Part shown: positions 8,909 to 17,927 of the stretch, piece by piece
Layout of the letters: each line of letters opens with the position of its first letter
How positions within the stretch are numbered: position 1 is the first letter of the stretch
Assembly: GCA_902777325.1 (NCBI GenBank)
Contig: CACYTH010000004.1
Span: 124,001 to 188,000 of the forward strand
Reading direction: 5' to 3'
Source: an uncultured Coriobacteriaceae bacterium
Lineage (GTDB): Bacteria > Actinomycetota > Coriobacteriia > Coriobacteriales > Atopobiaceae
Length of the DNA: 64,000 nucleotides
Translations under genes and position numbers: made by a program
The notes under the pieces: generated by a model
What the model was told of the DNA's origin: nothing
The model's input: the letters and a program-made list of their open reading frames with translations, nothing else
The model's database searches: none

Positions 8909-9256
8909 ATGATTCGCAAGAAGCAAGACCAGCCCATCGAGTTCCGCTGCATCCGCAACGGCATCGGCGAGACCGAGCAGCGCAAGATCATCGTGAGCGA
9001 CGACGAGCTCTACGGCAAGGGCCGCCTGTTCAACCTCATGATCATCGAGCCGGGCAACAGCATCGGCGAGCATGCGCACGAGGGCGACAACGAGATCTTC
9101 TACTTCCTCGAGGGCACGGGCGAGTACAACGACAACGGCACCATCGTCGAGGTCGGCCCTGGCGACACGACCATCTGCAGCGACGGCGAGAAGCACTCCC
9201 TCAAGAACACCGGTGACGTGCCCCTCAAGTTCATCGCGCTGATTCTGTATTCGTAG
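8909..9256 (+). CDS. Small single-domain cupin protein
   Basis: A 115-residue cytosolic cupin with one conserved beta-barrel. Motif 1 is GEHAHEGDNEIFYFLEG and motif 2 is VGPGDTTICSDGEKHSL, with His, His, Glu and a later His available to bind a metal. Such proteins act as sugar or keto-acid isomerases, dioxygenases or sensors, and nothing here decides between them. AAGGAGAGGAG precedes the ATG. Co-transcription with the alcohol dehydrogenase suggests it works on a related metabolite. Confidence 0.85.
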   Translation: MIRKKQDQPIEFRCIRNGIGETEQRKIIVSDDELYGKGRLFNLMIIEPGNSIGEHAHEGDNEIFYFLEGTGEYNDNGTIVEVGPGDTTICSDGEKHSLKNTGDVPLKFIALILYS

Positions 9257-9287
9257 GCCAAGAGCACCCGACAGCGGCCTCAGCCAA

Positions 9288-9312
9288 GCGCCCTCCCCGG
9301 AGGGCGCTTTTT
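9288..9312 (+). terminator. Rho-independent terminator after the cupin gene
   Basis: GCGCCCTCC and GGAGGGCGC form a 9-bp stem with a 2-nt centre at 9288-9307 (effective loop slightly larger), followed by five T. Confidence 0.9.
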
Positions 9313-9338
9313 GGTGCAGCACCGAGACCTGCTACACT
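9311..9338 (+). promoter_or_regulatory. Candidate promoter for the peptidase-methyltransferase fusion gene
   Basis: TTGGTG (9311-9316), a 16-nt spacer and TACACT (9333-9338) with an upstream TG (extended -10). It lies about 50 bp before the start at 9387 and directly after the preceding terminator. Confidence 0.45.
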
Positions 9339-9386
9339 CTTTCTTCGACTGAATTGCAACGCCCATCAACCCAAGGATGATGTCCC

Positions 9387-10736
9387 ATGGAGTACTTTCT
9401 GACCAGCAGCCCCTGCGAGGAGGATTGCTACGCGCTCACAAACCGCAACGGTCTGCGCGACGCCCTTGTCGCGGTGCTGTCAAAGCCGGTGCGCACGCTG
9501 TTTGTGGCATCGGACCCCGACAACCATGCACAGACCGACGAGTACGCCGATATCATGCGCAAGTCGCTGACCGAGGCGGGCGTCGCCCTCACGAGCTACG
9601 ACGTGCTGGATGGGCGCACGGTGCTGGAGGCACCGGAGCTGGTGGAGAACGCGCAGCTCATCCTGCTTGCCGGCGGCCACGTGCCCACGCAGAACGCCTT
9701 CTTCGAGAAGTTCGGCCTGCGCGAGCTTATGGCGGACTTCGACGGCGTGGTGCTGGGCACGAGCGCCGGCACGATGAACGCGGCCGACGAGGTGTACCTG
9801 CAGCCCGAGCTCGAGGGAGAGTCCACGGACCCCGACTTCGAGCGCTTTGCGGAGGGGCTCGCCATCACGCAGACCAAGGTGCTGCCGCACTACGACAAGG
9901 TGCGCGACAGCATGCTGGACGGCAAGCGCCTGTTTGAGGACATCACCTACCCCGACAGCATGGGACGTGCCTTTGTCGCCCTGCCCGATGGCAGCTACCT
10001 GCATGGCGGCGATGGCATGGAGGAGGAGATCTGCGGCGAGGCCTATGCCATCACCAACGGCTGGCTGCGCAAGGTCTGCTCCGACGGCGAGCGCATGAGC
10101 TCCAAAAGCGCTACCAAGTACTCGCTCGAGAGCAACCCCGGAAAGCCGGACGGCCAGGGCGGGCGCGCCATGCTCGCGCGCATGAACACGGGAGCGCACG
10201 AGCAGCTGGCCAACTGGGGCCTCGACTTCCTGAGGATCCCCGAGGGTGCCCTGATGCTGGACGTGGGCTGCGGAGGCGGGGCCAACCTGCTGCGCCTGCT
10301 CGAGCGCTGCCCCAGCGGGCGCGTCTGGGGTGTGGACCACTCCAAGACCTCGGTCGAGGCGTCACTCGTGCACTGTGCGGACAAGATCGCCGAGGGCACG
10401 TGCACGGTCGAGGAGGGCAACGTGCTCGACCTGCGCTTTGACGACGCGAGCTTCGACGTGGTGAGCGCGTTCGAGACCGTGTACTTCTGGCCGAGCATCG
10501 AGAAGGCCTTTGCCGAGGTCCTGCGCACGCTCGTGCCGGGAGGCAGCTTCCTCGTGTGCAACGACGATGACGGAACCACCGAGAGCTCGCGCGAGTTCGC
10601 ACGCACCATCGAGGGCATGAGCGTCTACACCGCCGACGAGGTGGCAGAGCTCATGGAGGCCGCCGGGTTTGTCGGCGTGGAGACCCACCACCTGCGTGAC
10701 GAGTCGATGATCGCCATCGTGGGCCACAAGGCCTAG
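9387..10736 (+). CDS. Peptidase S51 (cyanophycinase/PepE-like) fused to a SAM methyltransferase
   Basis: One 449-residue reading frame carries two enzymes. Residues ~1-225 are S51-like: LILLAGGHVPTQ, then the nucleophile motif GTSAGTMN, with YLHGGDGM further on. Residues ~250-449 are a class I methyltransferase with motif I LMLDVGCGGGANLL, GVDHSKTSV, and a Methyltransf_11-type core through VLRTLVPGGSFLVCNDD. S51 enzymes are Ser peptidases, usually about 220-230 residues and single-domain. No frame break or internal start with a ribosome site was seen at the junction near 10,110, so a true fusion is likely. Its substrate is unknown. The gene is monocistronic and ends at the hairpin at 10760. 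Confidence 0.85.
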   Translation: MEYFLTSSPCEEDCYALTNRNGLRDALVAVLSKPVRTLFVASDPDNHAQTDEYADIMRKSLTEAGVALTSYDVLDGRTVLEAPELVENAQLILLAGGHVPTQNAFFEKFGLRELMADFDGVVLGTSAGTMNAADEVYLQPELEGESTDPDFERFAEGLAITQTKVLPHYDKVRDSMLDGKRLFEDITYPDSMGRAFVALPDGSYLHGGDGMEEEICGEAYAITNGWLRKVCSDGERMSSKSATKYSLESNPGKPDGQGGRAMLARMNTGAHEQLANWGLDFLRIPEGALMLDVGCGGGANLLRLLERCPSGRVWGVDHSKTSVEASLVHCADKIAEGTCTVEEGNVLDLRFDDASFDVVSAFETVYFWPSIEKAFAEVLRTLVPGGSFLVCNDDDGTTESSREFARTIEGMSVYTADEVAELMEAAGFVGVETHHLRDESMIAIVGHKA

Positions 10737-10759
10737 GCAGAAACGCAAAGCAACCTGTG

Positions 10760-10793
10760 ACAGGGCGCCGCGTCGACTGACGTGGCGCCCTGT
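10760..10793. terminator. Hairpin between converging genes, probable two-way terminator
   Basis: ACAGGGCGCC pairs perfectly with GGCGCCCTGT across a 14-nt loop. The tail is only pyrimidine-rich (CCCTTTCC), so it is weaker than a classical intrinsic terminator, but it sits exactly between converging stops. Confidence 0.65.
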
Positions 10794-10800
10794 CCCTTTC

Positions 10801-13632
10801 CTACCAGAGCTTTCTGAAGGCCACGACGTTGTCGTCGCCATCGCGCACATACGCGGCGTCATCCATGTAGGCGAGGGCGTTTGACAAGGTCTGGTCGAGC
10901 TGTCCCTCGTCTTGCTCGTAGGCAAGCGGGTCGAAGGCGTCGCCGCCCGCCGTCAGGCACATGGTGAGCGAGCGCGGCTCGTTGTCGTACTGGTAGTTGA
11001 ACTCGATCTCGCCCTGGCCGCTGGCTCCCGCACGGCCGTGCGCGCACAGCGTCGAGAAGAGGGCCTTGGTCACCACGTCTATCTTTGCCTGAACGTGCGC
11101 GGGACACCTGAGGTGCGAGAACTCGAAGTGCAGCTTGTACACGAGCTCCTCGCGACCACTGCTGTCCGCCGGCACCCTGAAGGTGCCCGAGGCCTCCGGC
11201 TGGCGCCCGTACTCCAGGCAGAGCATGGTGATGTCATCCGACTGCTCCGCGCCCTTGGCCCAGCTGCGCACGTCTGCGCGCACCACGTCGACCAGCAGCT
11301 TGGGATGCAGGTCCACGTGCTGCGCGAGCAGGGACTCGAGGCGGTCGTTTCCGTACTCCTCGTCCTGGGCGGAGAAGGCCTCGTTCACGCCGTCGGTATA
11401 CAGCAGGATCTCGTCCCCGGGAGCAAGCGTCCTGGTAAACGACTTGTAGCGTGCCATCTCGAAGGTGCCGAGGAAGAGCCCGCCGCGATCCTTGAGCCAC
11501 TCCCACTGCCCGTTATGGCGCAGGAGCGGCGGGTTGTGGCCGGCGTTGACATAGGTGAGCTCACCCGTGTAGTGGTTGAGTATGCCTGCCCACACCGTCA
11601 CGAACATGCCGGCATCATTGCCCTGGCACAGGCTCCAGTTGGCGCTCTGCACGGCCTCCTCGAGCCTCATGCCCGACTTGATGTAGTTGGCCAGCTCGGA
11701 CTTTGCCGCCATCATGAAGAGCGAGGCGGGGATGCCCTTGCCGCTCACGTCGGCAATCAGGAAGCAGACCGTGTGCTTGTCCACCAGGAAGAAGTCATAG
11801 AAGTCGCCACCCACCTCACGCGCAGCGGACATGGAGGCGTAGATGTCAAAGCTCTTGATGTCCGGGAAGGGCGGGAAGGTGCGCGGCAGGGCGCTCTCCT
11901 GGATGGCCTTTGCCGTCGCAAGGTCGGACTCGATGCGCGCGCTCTCGGCCGCGATGGCATTGCGCAGCGCCAGCACTGTGGTATTGATGTCGTCGGAGAG
12001 CACGGCGAACTCGGCACTGTCGCGCACGTCCACCTCGACGTTGAGGTCCCCGTCGGTGATCTCGCCCAGACGCCCGTTGACGCGCCAGATGCTCCTCACC
12101 ACCACGCGCTCGATGAGCACGTAGATGGCGACAAAGAGGGCCGCAAAGATGAGTATCTCCATGAAGGAGGTGATGAGGATCGATACGTCGCGCTCCATGA
12201 GCGCATCGGAGACCGGCATCAGCGCCAAGACCCGCAGGCTCTCGGTGGTGTTGTACATGGCATAGTAGTCGACGCCGTGGTACTTGAGCTCGAAGAGCTC
12301 GCCCCTCTCGGCCGTCGAGGTGGCATCCGAGAAGTGCAGGACGTCGGAGTACTCGACGCGGATGCCCTTGCGCACGCCTATGAGCAAGTCGCGCCGCGCC
12401 AGAACTACCAAAAAGCCGTCGTTGCCCACATGGCGGTTTGCGACGGCAAGGCGCACCTCGTCGGTCAGGTTGCCCACGAAGTGCTCGGCATCGTAGCCGA
12501 CCTGCACCATGCCACCGTCAATGACCACGCCGGCATACTTGCGCCATACCGCCGAGTTCAGGGCCATGGGCTGGTACTTCTGCACCAGGTACGTGGGGCC
12601 GCCTGGTTCGAGGAGGCTCAGAAACGCCGAGGACTGCTCGCCCAAGGCCATGTTGTAGCCAACGAACGCGTCGTCGCTGCTCATGACGATGACGCCGCGG
12701 TCGTCAATGACATGCAGCTCGGTGATGTCCAGCTCCTCGACGAGCTCGTCCACCACCTCCTGCCTTGCCTCGCCAACCGAGTGGATCTCCTGTGCCACCT
12801 CGGTCGCGAGCTCGAGCAGGTTGGCATCCGACGCGTCCTGGATGTCGTCCTCGGTCTCCTGGAGCACCAGCGATAGGTTTGCCGCGCTTCGGGACTCAAC
12901 TCTGCTCGACTGCAGGACGCTCACGATCATAAGCGTCATCGCAAAGCCCACGACCACCGTCGAGAGCATGCCCACCTGCACCTTTTGCGAGATGTCCGGC
13001 GCCTCGCGGTCCGCACGTCGCCCGAACCCGCCAAGCCAGGCGAGCATGGCGCCTGAGAGCGCGACGGCAATCGCGTTGCAGAAGATCATGGGGTAGGTGC
13101 AGGCGCGAACGACGATGTACGCCCGTGCGCCATCGTCCAGATTGGTGAGAAAGACGAGGAGAAGGTGCAGCACCTCGATGACCACACCAACCGCCATGGC
13201 CAGCGGCCAGCTGGGCTTGCGGTCACGGAACAGTTGCCTGCGCAGCAGGGCCGCATAGATGCCAGCGAGTATGGTGGCCACGCTGCAGGCCAGGCGCGTG
13301 AACATGCCGCGTCCCCAGAGCGCGGCAAACCATCGCTCGACGCCACCTATCAGGCCCGCGAGGATGCCTGCCGGGCCACCAAAGTAAAGCCCCGCGACTA
13401 TGGGCGCCGCATCGCGGACGTTCATCGTCGCGTCCTCGGTGACGATGCCCGCCTCGGTGCCAAAGATGGCAACGAGACCAAACAGGATGCCGCAGCCGAT
13501 CTGCTTGGGCCAGAAGCCCATCTCCCCCAACCTGGTCTTCTTGTTCAGATGCCACACAAGGGCGCAGGTGAGAGCCGGCAGGAGAGTCGCTACCGCAAAC
13601 TGCAGCAAGATGAGCACAGTACGTTGATCCAT
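10801..13632 (-). CDS. Membrane sensor SpoIIE-type phosphatase with a degenerate HATPase tail
   Basis: 943 residues. Residues 1-~205 form a 5TM LytS-YhcK-type receptor (APIVAGLYFGGPAGILAGLIGG). A further TM, an extracytoplasmic sensor (~230-500), a second TM and a HAMP-like linker (GRLGEITDGDLNVEVD) follow. The PP2C/SpoIIE domain (~600-830) keeps VGGDFYDFF, DVSGKGIPASLFM, TDGVNEAF and QSDDIT. The last ~100 residues align with the RsbW-like HATPase of the related protein at 15363 but lack the N-box Glu/Asn (KALFSTL instead of EELFVNV) and the glycine loop, so the kinase part looks dead. The likely job is dephosphorylating a STAS protein in response to an outside signal. Confidence 0.88.
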   Translation of the reverse strand: MDQRTVLILLQFAVATLLPALTCALVWHLNKKTRLGEMGFWPKQIGCGILFGLVAIFGTEAGIVTEDATMNVRDAAPIVAGLYFGGPAGILAGLIGGVERWFAALWGRGMFTRLACSVATILAGIYAALLRRQLFRDRKPSWPLAMAVGVVIEVLHLLLVFLTNLDDGARAYIVVRACTYPMIFCNAIAVALSGAMLAWLGGFGRRADREAPDISQKVQVGMLSTVVVGFAMTLMIVSVLQSSRVESRSAANLSLVLQETEDDIQDASDANLLELATEVAQEIHSVGEARQEVVDELVEELDITELHVIDDRGVIVMSSDDAFVGYNMALGEQSSAFLSLLEPGGPTYLVQKYQPMALNSAVWRKYAGVVIDGGMVQVGYDAEHFVGNLTDEVRLAVANRHVGNDGFLVVLARRDLLIGVRKGIRVEYSDVLHFSDATSTAERGELFELKYHGVDYYAMYNTTESLRVLALMPVSDALMERDVSILITSFMEILIFAALFVAIYVLIERVVVRSIWRVNGRLGEITDGDLNVEVDVRDSAEFAVLSDDINTTVLALRNAIAAESARIESDLATAKAIQESALPRTFPPFPDIKSFDIYASMSAAREVGGDFYDFFLVDKHTVCFLIADVSGKGIPASLFMMAAKSELANYIKSGMRLEEAVQSANWSLCQGNDAGMFVTVWAGILNHYTGELTYVNAGHNPPLLRHNGQWEWLKDRGGLFLGTFEMARYKSFTRTLAPGDEILLYTDGVNEAFSAQDEEYGNDRLESLLAQHVDLHPKLLVDVVRADVRSWAKGAEQSDDITMLCLEYGRQPEASGTFRVPADSSGREELVYKLHFEFSHLRCPAHVQAKIDVVTKALFSTLCAHGRAGASGQGEIEFNYQYDNEPRSLTMCLTAGGDAFDPLAYEQDEGQLDQTLSNALAYMDDAAYVRDGDDNVVAFRKLW

Positions 13633-13863
13633 GAACCCTCTTTGCGACTAGTCCTGTTAAAGAGGGATGCCCGATATGTGGAGACACCCATGCCCGCCAA
13701 TGGCCCGAGCCGACGTCGAGGCAGCCCGAAAAGAATCCCTCGTGTGAAAGAATACTCGAAATAGCATGTTGCGTGCGGGCTGTTTTGGATGCGGCGCGAC
13801 ACTTATGCCATGGGCGCACGGCCGAAGGTGCCACACTGGGCGTACGAGGCGCCCGCCGCAAGG

Positions 13864-15240
13864 CTATGCCTGCGCCTTATCCCCCATCTGGACCTTTGGC
13901 AGGCTGCGGAAGTAGTGCACGGAGCAGATGACCGCCAGCGGAAGCGCGGCCACGTTTGCCAGCGGCTGGGCCTCCTGGATGCCTGCCAGGCCGCGCACGT
14001 CGGACAGCACGATCAGGGCCGGAATGAACAGCACGCCGTTGCGCAGGCCCGAGAGGAAGGTGGAGCCCGCCCGATGGCCCGTGCTCTGGAAGAGCATCTC
14101 GGTTGCCACGCAGAAGGGCAGCGCGAGCAGGGCAAGTGCCTGCAGCCTGAGCGCGCGCACGCCCACCGCAAGCACCTCGGGGTCGTCGCGGAAGCACGAG
14201 ATGATGGGCTCGGGGAAGACAAGGAGCACGGCCGCGCCAACCATGATGACCGCCTGCGCCGCAAGCGCGGTAAAGCGGTACGCAGAGCGGACGCGGTCAT
14301 AGCGCCCTGCCCCATAGTTGAAGCCCGCAACCGGCTGGAAGCCCTGACCGATGCCAAGCGCAATGGAGAAGGCAAAGAAGACGACGCGCGAGACGATGCT
14401 CATGCCCGCAACGGCGGCGTCGCCATAGACCGCGCAGCAGCTGTTGAGCAACACCGTGGTGATGCTGTTGAGGGCCTGGCGCAGGAGGCTCGGAAATCCT
14501 GTGGCCATGATGTCCACAAGAAAGAACGGCTTGGCACGGCGGAGGTCGGCAAGGCTCAGGCGTGACGCGGTCTTGCCCCTGAGGAACATGCTCAGAAGCA
14601 CGCACCAGCTCACAAACTCGCTGAGCGCGGTGGAGAGGCCAGCTCCCATGATGCCCAGCTTGAGGCCAAACATGAACACGACGTCGCCAAGGATGTTGAG
14701 CAGGGCCCCGATTCCCATGCCGATGGTGCCGAGCGCCGCCTTGCCCTCGTAGCGCAGGATGTTGTTGAGGGCGAAGCTCGAGCACATGAACGGCGCCGCC
14801 AAAAGGATGAAGGAGATGTAGGCCTTGGCAAAGGGCGCGATGGTCTTGGTGCTGCCAAGCCAGTAGACCACCCGGTCAAGCTGCCAGAAGCTGAGGAGGG
14901 CGATGGCGAGGCCGCTTGCAAAGGCCGCGGCGACCCCCAGCGACGCATGCGCCGAGGCCCCGGCCACGTCGCGCTGGCCCAGCGCGCGGGAGATGATCGA
15001 GCCAGAGCCCTGCCCGAACATGAAGCCGAAGGCCTGGATGATGGCCATGAAGCCAAAGACCACGCCGACGGCACCGCTTGCGCTGGTCCCGAGCGTCCCC
15101 ACAAAGGCCGTGTCCACGAGGTTATAGACGTTGGTGATCATCATGGAGATGGTGGCCGGTATGGCGAGCGAGAAGACGAGCCTCGACACTGGCTCGCTGG
15201 TCATGTGGTCGAACTGCGCGTCTTCGGTTTCTCTGGCCAT
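13864..15240 (-). CDS. MATE-family multidrug/metabolite exporter
   Basis: A 458-residue transporter with 12 predicted membrane segments in two pseudo-repeats. PATISMMITNVYNLVDTAFVG is the standard MatE N-terminus, GQGSGSIISRALGQRD the conserved cytoplasmic loop, and GFQPVAGFNYGAGRYDRVR its second-half counterpart. It should export drugs or metabolites by Na+ or H+ antiport. The ATG at 15240 follows AAGGGGAGG at 5 nt; the first in-frame codons above it have no ribosome site. It sits between the two SpoIIE genes on the same strand, 122 bp after the nearer one, so it may be in the same transcript. Confidence 0.9.
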   Translation of the reverse strand: MARETEDAQFDHMTSEPVSRLVFSLAIPATISMMITNVYNLVDTAFVGTLGTSASGAVGVVFGFMAIIQAFGFMFGQGSGSIISRALGQRDVAGASAHASLGVAAAFASGLAIALLSFWQLDRVVYWLGSTKTIAPFAKAYISFILLAAPFMCSSFALNNILRYEGKAALGTIGMGIGALLNILGDVVFMFGLKLGIMGAGLSTALSEFVSWCVLLSMFLRGKTASRLSLADLRRAKPFFLVDIMATGFPSLLRQALNSITTVLLNSCCAVYGDAAVAGMSIVSRVVFFAFSIALGIGQGFQPVAGFNYGAGRYDRVRSAYRFTALAAQAVIMVGAAVLLVFPEPIISCFRDDPEVLAVGVRALRLQALALLALPFCVATEMLFQSTGHRAGSTFLSGLRNGVLFIPALIVLSDVRGLAGIQEAQPLANVAALPLAVICSVHYFRSLPKVQMGDKAQA

Positions 15241-15362
15241 TGGTCCTCCCCTTTTTGCGAGAACCATGGTAGCGCACCCAGGGAGGCGTCACGCCATCGT
15301 CATCGGTTGCGAGCGGCAGCGTCACAAGGCGAGGCGCACCACCTGGATGCGCCTCGCCTCCC

Positions 15363-17396
15363 CTACCACCTCTTGACGATAGTCACCACGTTGGCACCGT
15401 CGACGCGGTCGTAGCTCATCTCGTCGACCATGCCCTTCGCCATGAGGATCCCCAAGCCGCCGATGGGCATCTCCTCGATGGTGCTCGGCGTGCGCGCATC
15501 CGGCTTTGCCAGCGGGTTGAAGGGCATGCCCTCGTCCAGGATGTCCACCGTGATGGAGGACGGATCGGCGCTGTAGGTGCGCTGCACGCGCACGGTGCGC
15601 GGATGGTCCTCCGGCATGCCCTCGTAGGCGTAGAGGCACACGTTGACAAACAGCTCCTCCACCGCCACGTCGAGCTGGTTCTGCACGCGCTTGGGGCACA
15701 GGCGCCGGTCGAGCTCGGCATGCAGGAAGTCGTTGACGCGCGCAAGCTCTCCGATCTCGGCGGGCACCTCGAGCGTCGAGGTCACCTCGGGCGGCACGCC
15801 CACCTCGAGCGTGAGAAGCGTGATGTCGTCGGACTGCTGCGCGCCCGCACTGTAGTCGGCAACGCTCGTGCGCACCGACTCCAGCAGCTCGCGCGGATGC
15901 ATCAGCCAGTCGCGCTTGGCCACCTCGAGCAGGCGCTGCTCCCCGTAGGTCTCCTCGTGCACGTCAAAGGCCTCGGTCACGCCGTCGGTGTAGAGCAGAA
16001 GCGTGTCACCTGGCGCGCAGTCAACGGCATGGGCCACGTATTCCGTGTCAAAAAGGCCGAGCATCGGGCCGGACCTCTTGCGCATCCAGCGCCATCCGCT
16101 GGCGCGCTGCCACAGCAGCGGCGGGTTGTGGCCCGCGTTGACGTACTGGATGCGGCCCGTACCATAGTCGAGCAGGCCTACCCACGCGGTCACAAACATG
16201 TCCTCGTCGTTGCCGTCGCAGAGCTGGCGGTTGACCTCGGTCACGGCCTCGCCCAGCTCCATGCCCGTGACCACGTAGTCGCGGATCAGGGCCTTTGCGC
16301 GCATCATGAAGAGCGCCGCCGGCACACCCTTGCCGGACACATCCGCCACCACAAAGCCAAGCTTGCCCTCGAGCGGGCCGCAGTCGTCGCCCACCAGGAA
16401 GAAGTCGTAGAAGTCTCCGCCCACATCGAGCGCCGCGTTCATGGAGGCGTAGATGTCAAACTTGGTGATGTCGGGGTACGGCGGGAAGGTCCGCGGCAGC
16501 ACCGACTCCTGGATGGCCTTGGCAGTGGCAAGCTCCGCATCCATGCGGGTCTCCGCCTCGGCAATCCAGCCCTGCAGCGCGTCCACGGTCTTGTTGATTC
16601 CGGAGGCGAGCGAGCTGAACTCGCGGGTGCCCGTGTCCTCCACGCGCACGTCGAGCTCGCCATTGGTGATGCGCTGGAGCGCCTCGTTGGCGCTGTCTAT
16701 GCGCCTGGCCACCGTAATGTGCAGCAGGCGGTCGACCAGTATGAGCGCCAGGGTGAGGATGCCCAGCGACACGGCCGTCTCGCGCAGGATGACCGAGCGG
16801 CGGTTACGGAAGACCATGCTCTCCGGCTCGACGATAACCACGGTGTAGGGACCCTGCGTGCCCGCGATGAGGTACCCGTCCTCGGGCTCGCCGGACGCGG
16901 GGAGAAGAGCCCCCTCGCAGCTGATGGGCTGCATCCTCCCCTCGGCAATGGCAACGTCTATGGCGGCATGGGCGTCGTCGCCGATAAGCCCGCGCAGGTC
17001 GGCACCCAGGGTCAGGCGCGGGTCATCGGTCATGAGGACCTTTCCGTCGGCGACGATGGCAACCGTTCCGGTCTCGGCCATCGTGTAGCCCTCCAGCAGG
17101 TCGCCCACCGGGTCGGAGAGCAGGTCGTACTCGTTAGGGTGCGCCTCCGCGAGCTCCTCGGGCGCTACCCCCGCATCGGCGATGATGGTGTCGAAGGCCC
17201 CTGCCCGCTCGCTGAGCGAGGCAAGCTGCAGGCGAAGATAATTGACCTCGCTCTGCACCGACGCGTCGGCGCGTGCGTACTCGGAGGCGGTTTCGCTCTG
17301 GTAGTTGTAGGTAAAGATGATGACAAGCGCCAGCAGGCCCAGGATGCACATGCCGATCCTGAACGCCGCGCGAATGCCAAAGTTCCTGCTGTTCAT
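15363..17396 (-). CDS. Membrane sensor SpoIIE phosphatase with intact RsbW-like kinase domain
   Basis: A 677-residue membrane protein: TM1 at ~15-35, a ~170-residue extracytoplasmic sensor, TM2, a HAMP linker (NEALQRITNGELDVRVED), a PP2C/SpoIIE phosphatase (VGGDFYDFF, DVSGKGVPAALFM, TDGVTEAF, QSDDIT) and a C-terminal HATPase_c domain with EELFVNVCLYAY (N-box), DEGMPFNP and GGLGILMAKG. One protein thus holds both opposing activities of partner switching, kinase and phosphatase for a STAS antagonist. The STAS gene is 64 bp upstream on the same strand. The ATG at 17396 is chosen; a TTG at 17408 sits too close to GGAG. Confidence 0.9.
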   Translation of the reverse strand: MNSRNFGIRAAFRIGMCILGLLALVIIFTYNYQSETASEYARADASVQSEVNYLRLQLASLSERAGAFDTIIADAGVAPEELAEAHPNEYDLLSDPVGDLLEGYTMAETGTVAIVADGKVLMTDDPRLTLGADLRGLIGDDAHAAIDVAIAEGRMQPISCEGALLPASGEPEDGYLIAGTQGPYTVVIVEPESMVFRNRRSVILRETAVSLGILTLALILVDRLLHITVARRIDSANEALQRITNGELDVRVEDTGTREFSSLASGINKTVDALQGWIAEAETRMDAELATAKAIQESVLPRTFPPYPDITKFDIYASMNAALDVGGDFYDFFLVGDDCGPLEGKLGFVVADVSGKGVPAALFMMRAKALIRDYVVTGMELGEAVTEVNRQLCDGNDEDMFVTAWVGLLDYGTGRIQYVNAGHNPPLLWQRASGWRWMRKRSGPMLGLFDTEYVAHAVDCAPGDTLLLYTDGVTEAFDVHEETYGEQRLLEVAKRDWLMHPRELLESVRTSVADYSAGAQQSDDITLLTLEVGVPPEVTSTLEVPAEIGELARVNDFLHAELDRRLCPKRVQNQLDVAVEELFVNVCLYAYEGMPEDHPRTVRVQRTYSADPSSITVDILDEGMPFNPLAKPDARTPSTIEEMPIGGLGILMAKGMVDEMSYDRVDGANVVTIVKRW

Positions 17397-17460
17397 GACG
17401 TTTTTCAATCTCCGACCAATCTGTCAGCAAAGTGATCCGCCGCAGCAGATCCAGCCAAGG

Positions 17461-17763
17461 CTACCGTACGATCTCGAAGACGTCCAAGAGCCCCGTCATC
17501 TCGAGCACGTCAACCACCTCGTCAGTGGGGCCCGCAAGCCGCAGAGACCCGCCCCGGCCAGCCATCATCTTATCGGCCGTCACCAAGACGCGCAGGCCTG
17601 CCGAGGCTATGTACTCAACCTCGGCGAGGTCGATGGTCAGGTCGTCCACCTCCTGCCCGATCCCCTCGAGTGCGGAGCTCAGGTCGGGGGCGGTCTGCAC
17701 GGTCAGCTTTCCCTCCACAAAGATGGTTGCCTTGCTCCCGTCAGCGTTCACCTTTATCTGCAT
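17461..17763 (-). CDS. STAS-domain anti-anti-sigma factor (RsbV/SpoIIAA-like)
   Basis: A 100-residue single STAS domain. DLAEVEYIASAGLRVLV contains the conserved phosphorylatable Ser in the D-x-S-A-G-L-R context, and FVEGKLTVQTAPDL is the typical first half. Unphosphorylated RsbV-type proteins bind anti-sigma kinases and free the sigma factor. It heads a run with the phosphatase/kinase gene 64 bp downstream, the expected partner. A run of six G with GAG (GGGGGGAGAG) lies upstream of the ATG at 17763; longer in-frame starts exist but lack one. No sigma factor gene is in the window. Confidence 0.9.
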   Translation of the reverse strand: MQIKVNADGSKATIFVEGKLTVQTAPDLSSALEGIGQEVDDLTIDLAEVEYIASAGLRVLVTADKMMAGRGGSLRLAGPTDEVVDVLEMTGLLDVFEIVR

Positions 17764-17870
17764 GGCTCTTCTCTCCCCCCTCAAAAGTAGATGCGCCTCG
17801 TAGGTACACCCATCAATTGTTTCAGACTGCGGATATAAGTCAACGAAGTGACGGGTCAGCATGCAGAAGG

Positions 17871-17922
17871 ACGGACCACTCGCATCTGGCAAGTGGCCCG
17901 TCCGTATGAACCCATATGGGTT
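17871..17922 (-). terminator. Hairpins downstream of the vWA gene
   Basis: Directly after the vWA stop (minus strand) lie a perfect 14-nt palindrome (AACCCATATGGGTT, 17909-17922) and an interrupted stem pairing ACGGA/CCACT with AGTGG/TCCGT (17871-17905), then TTCTG. Termination is plausible but the T-run is poor. Confidence 0.4.
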
Positions 17923-17927
17923 ATCTG

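Noticed and set aside
10912..12876. A 654-codon plus-strand open frame opposite the SpoIIE gene
   Set aside because: It has no domain or ribosome site and mirrors the codons of the real SpoIIE phosphatase; antisense artefact.
13633..13863. Short reading frames in the gap between the SpoIIE and MATE genes
   Set aside because: No ribosome site or coding-like composition; the gap probably holds only a promoter.
15603..17435. A 610-codon plus-strand open frame opposite the second SpoIIE gene
   Set aside because: Same reason: His/Arg/Leu-rich shadow of a well-supported gene.
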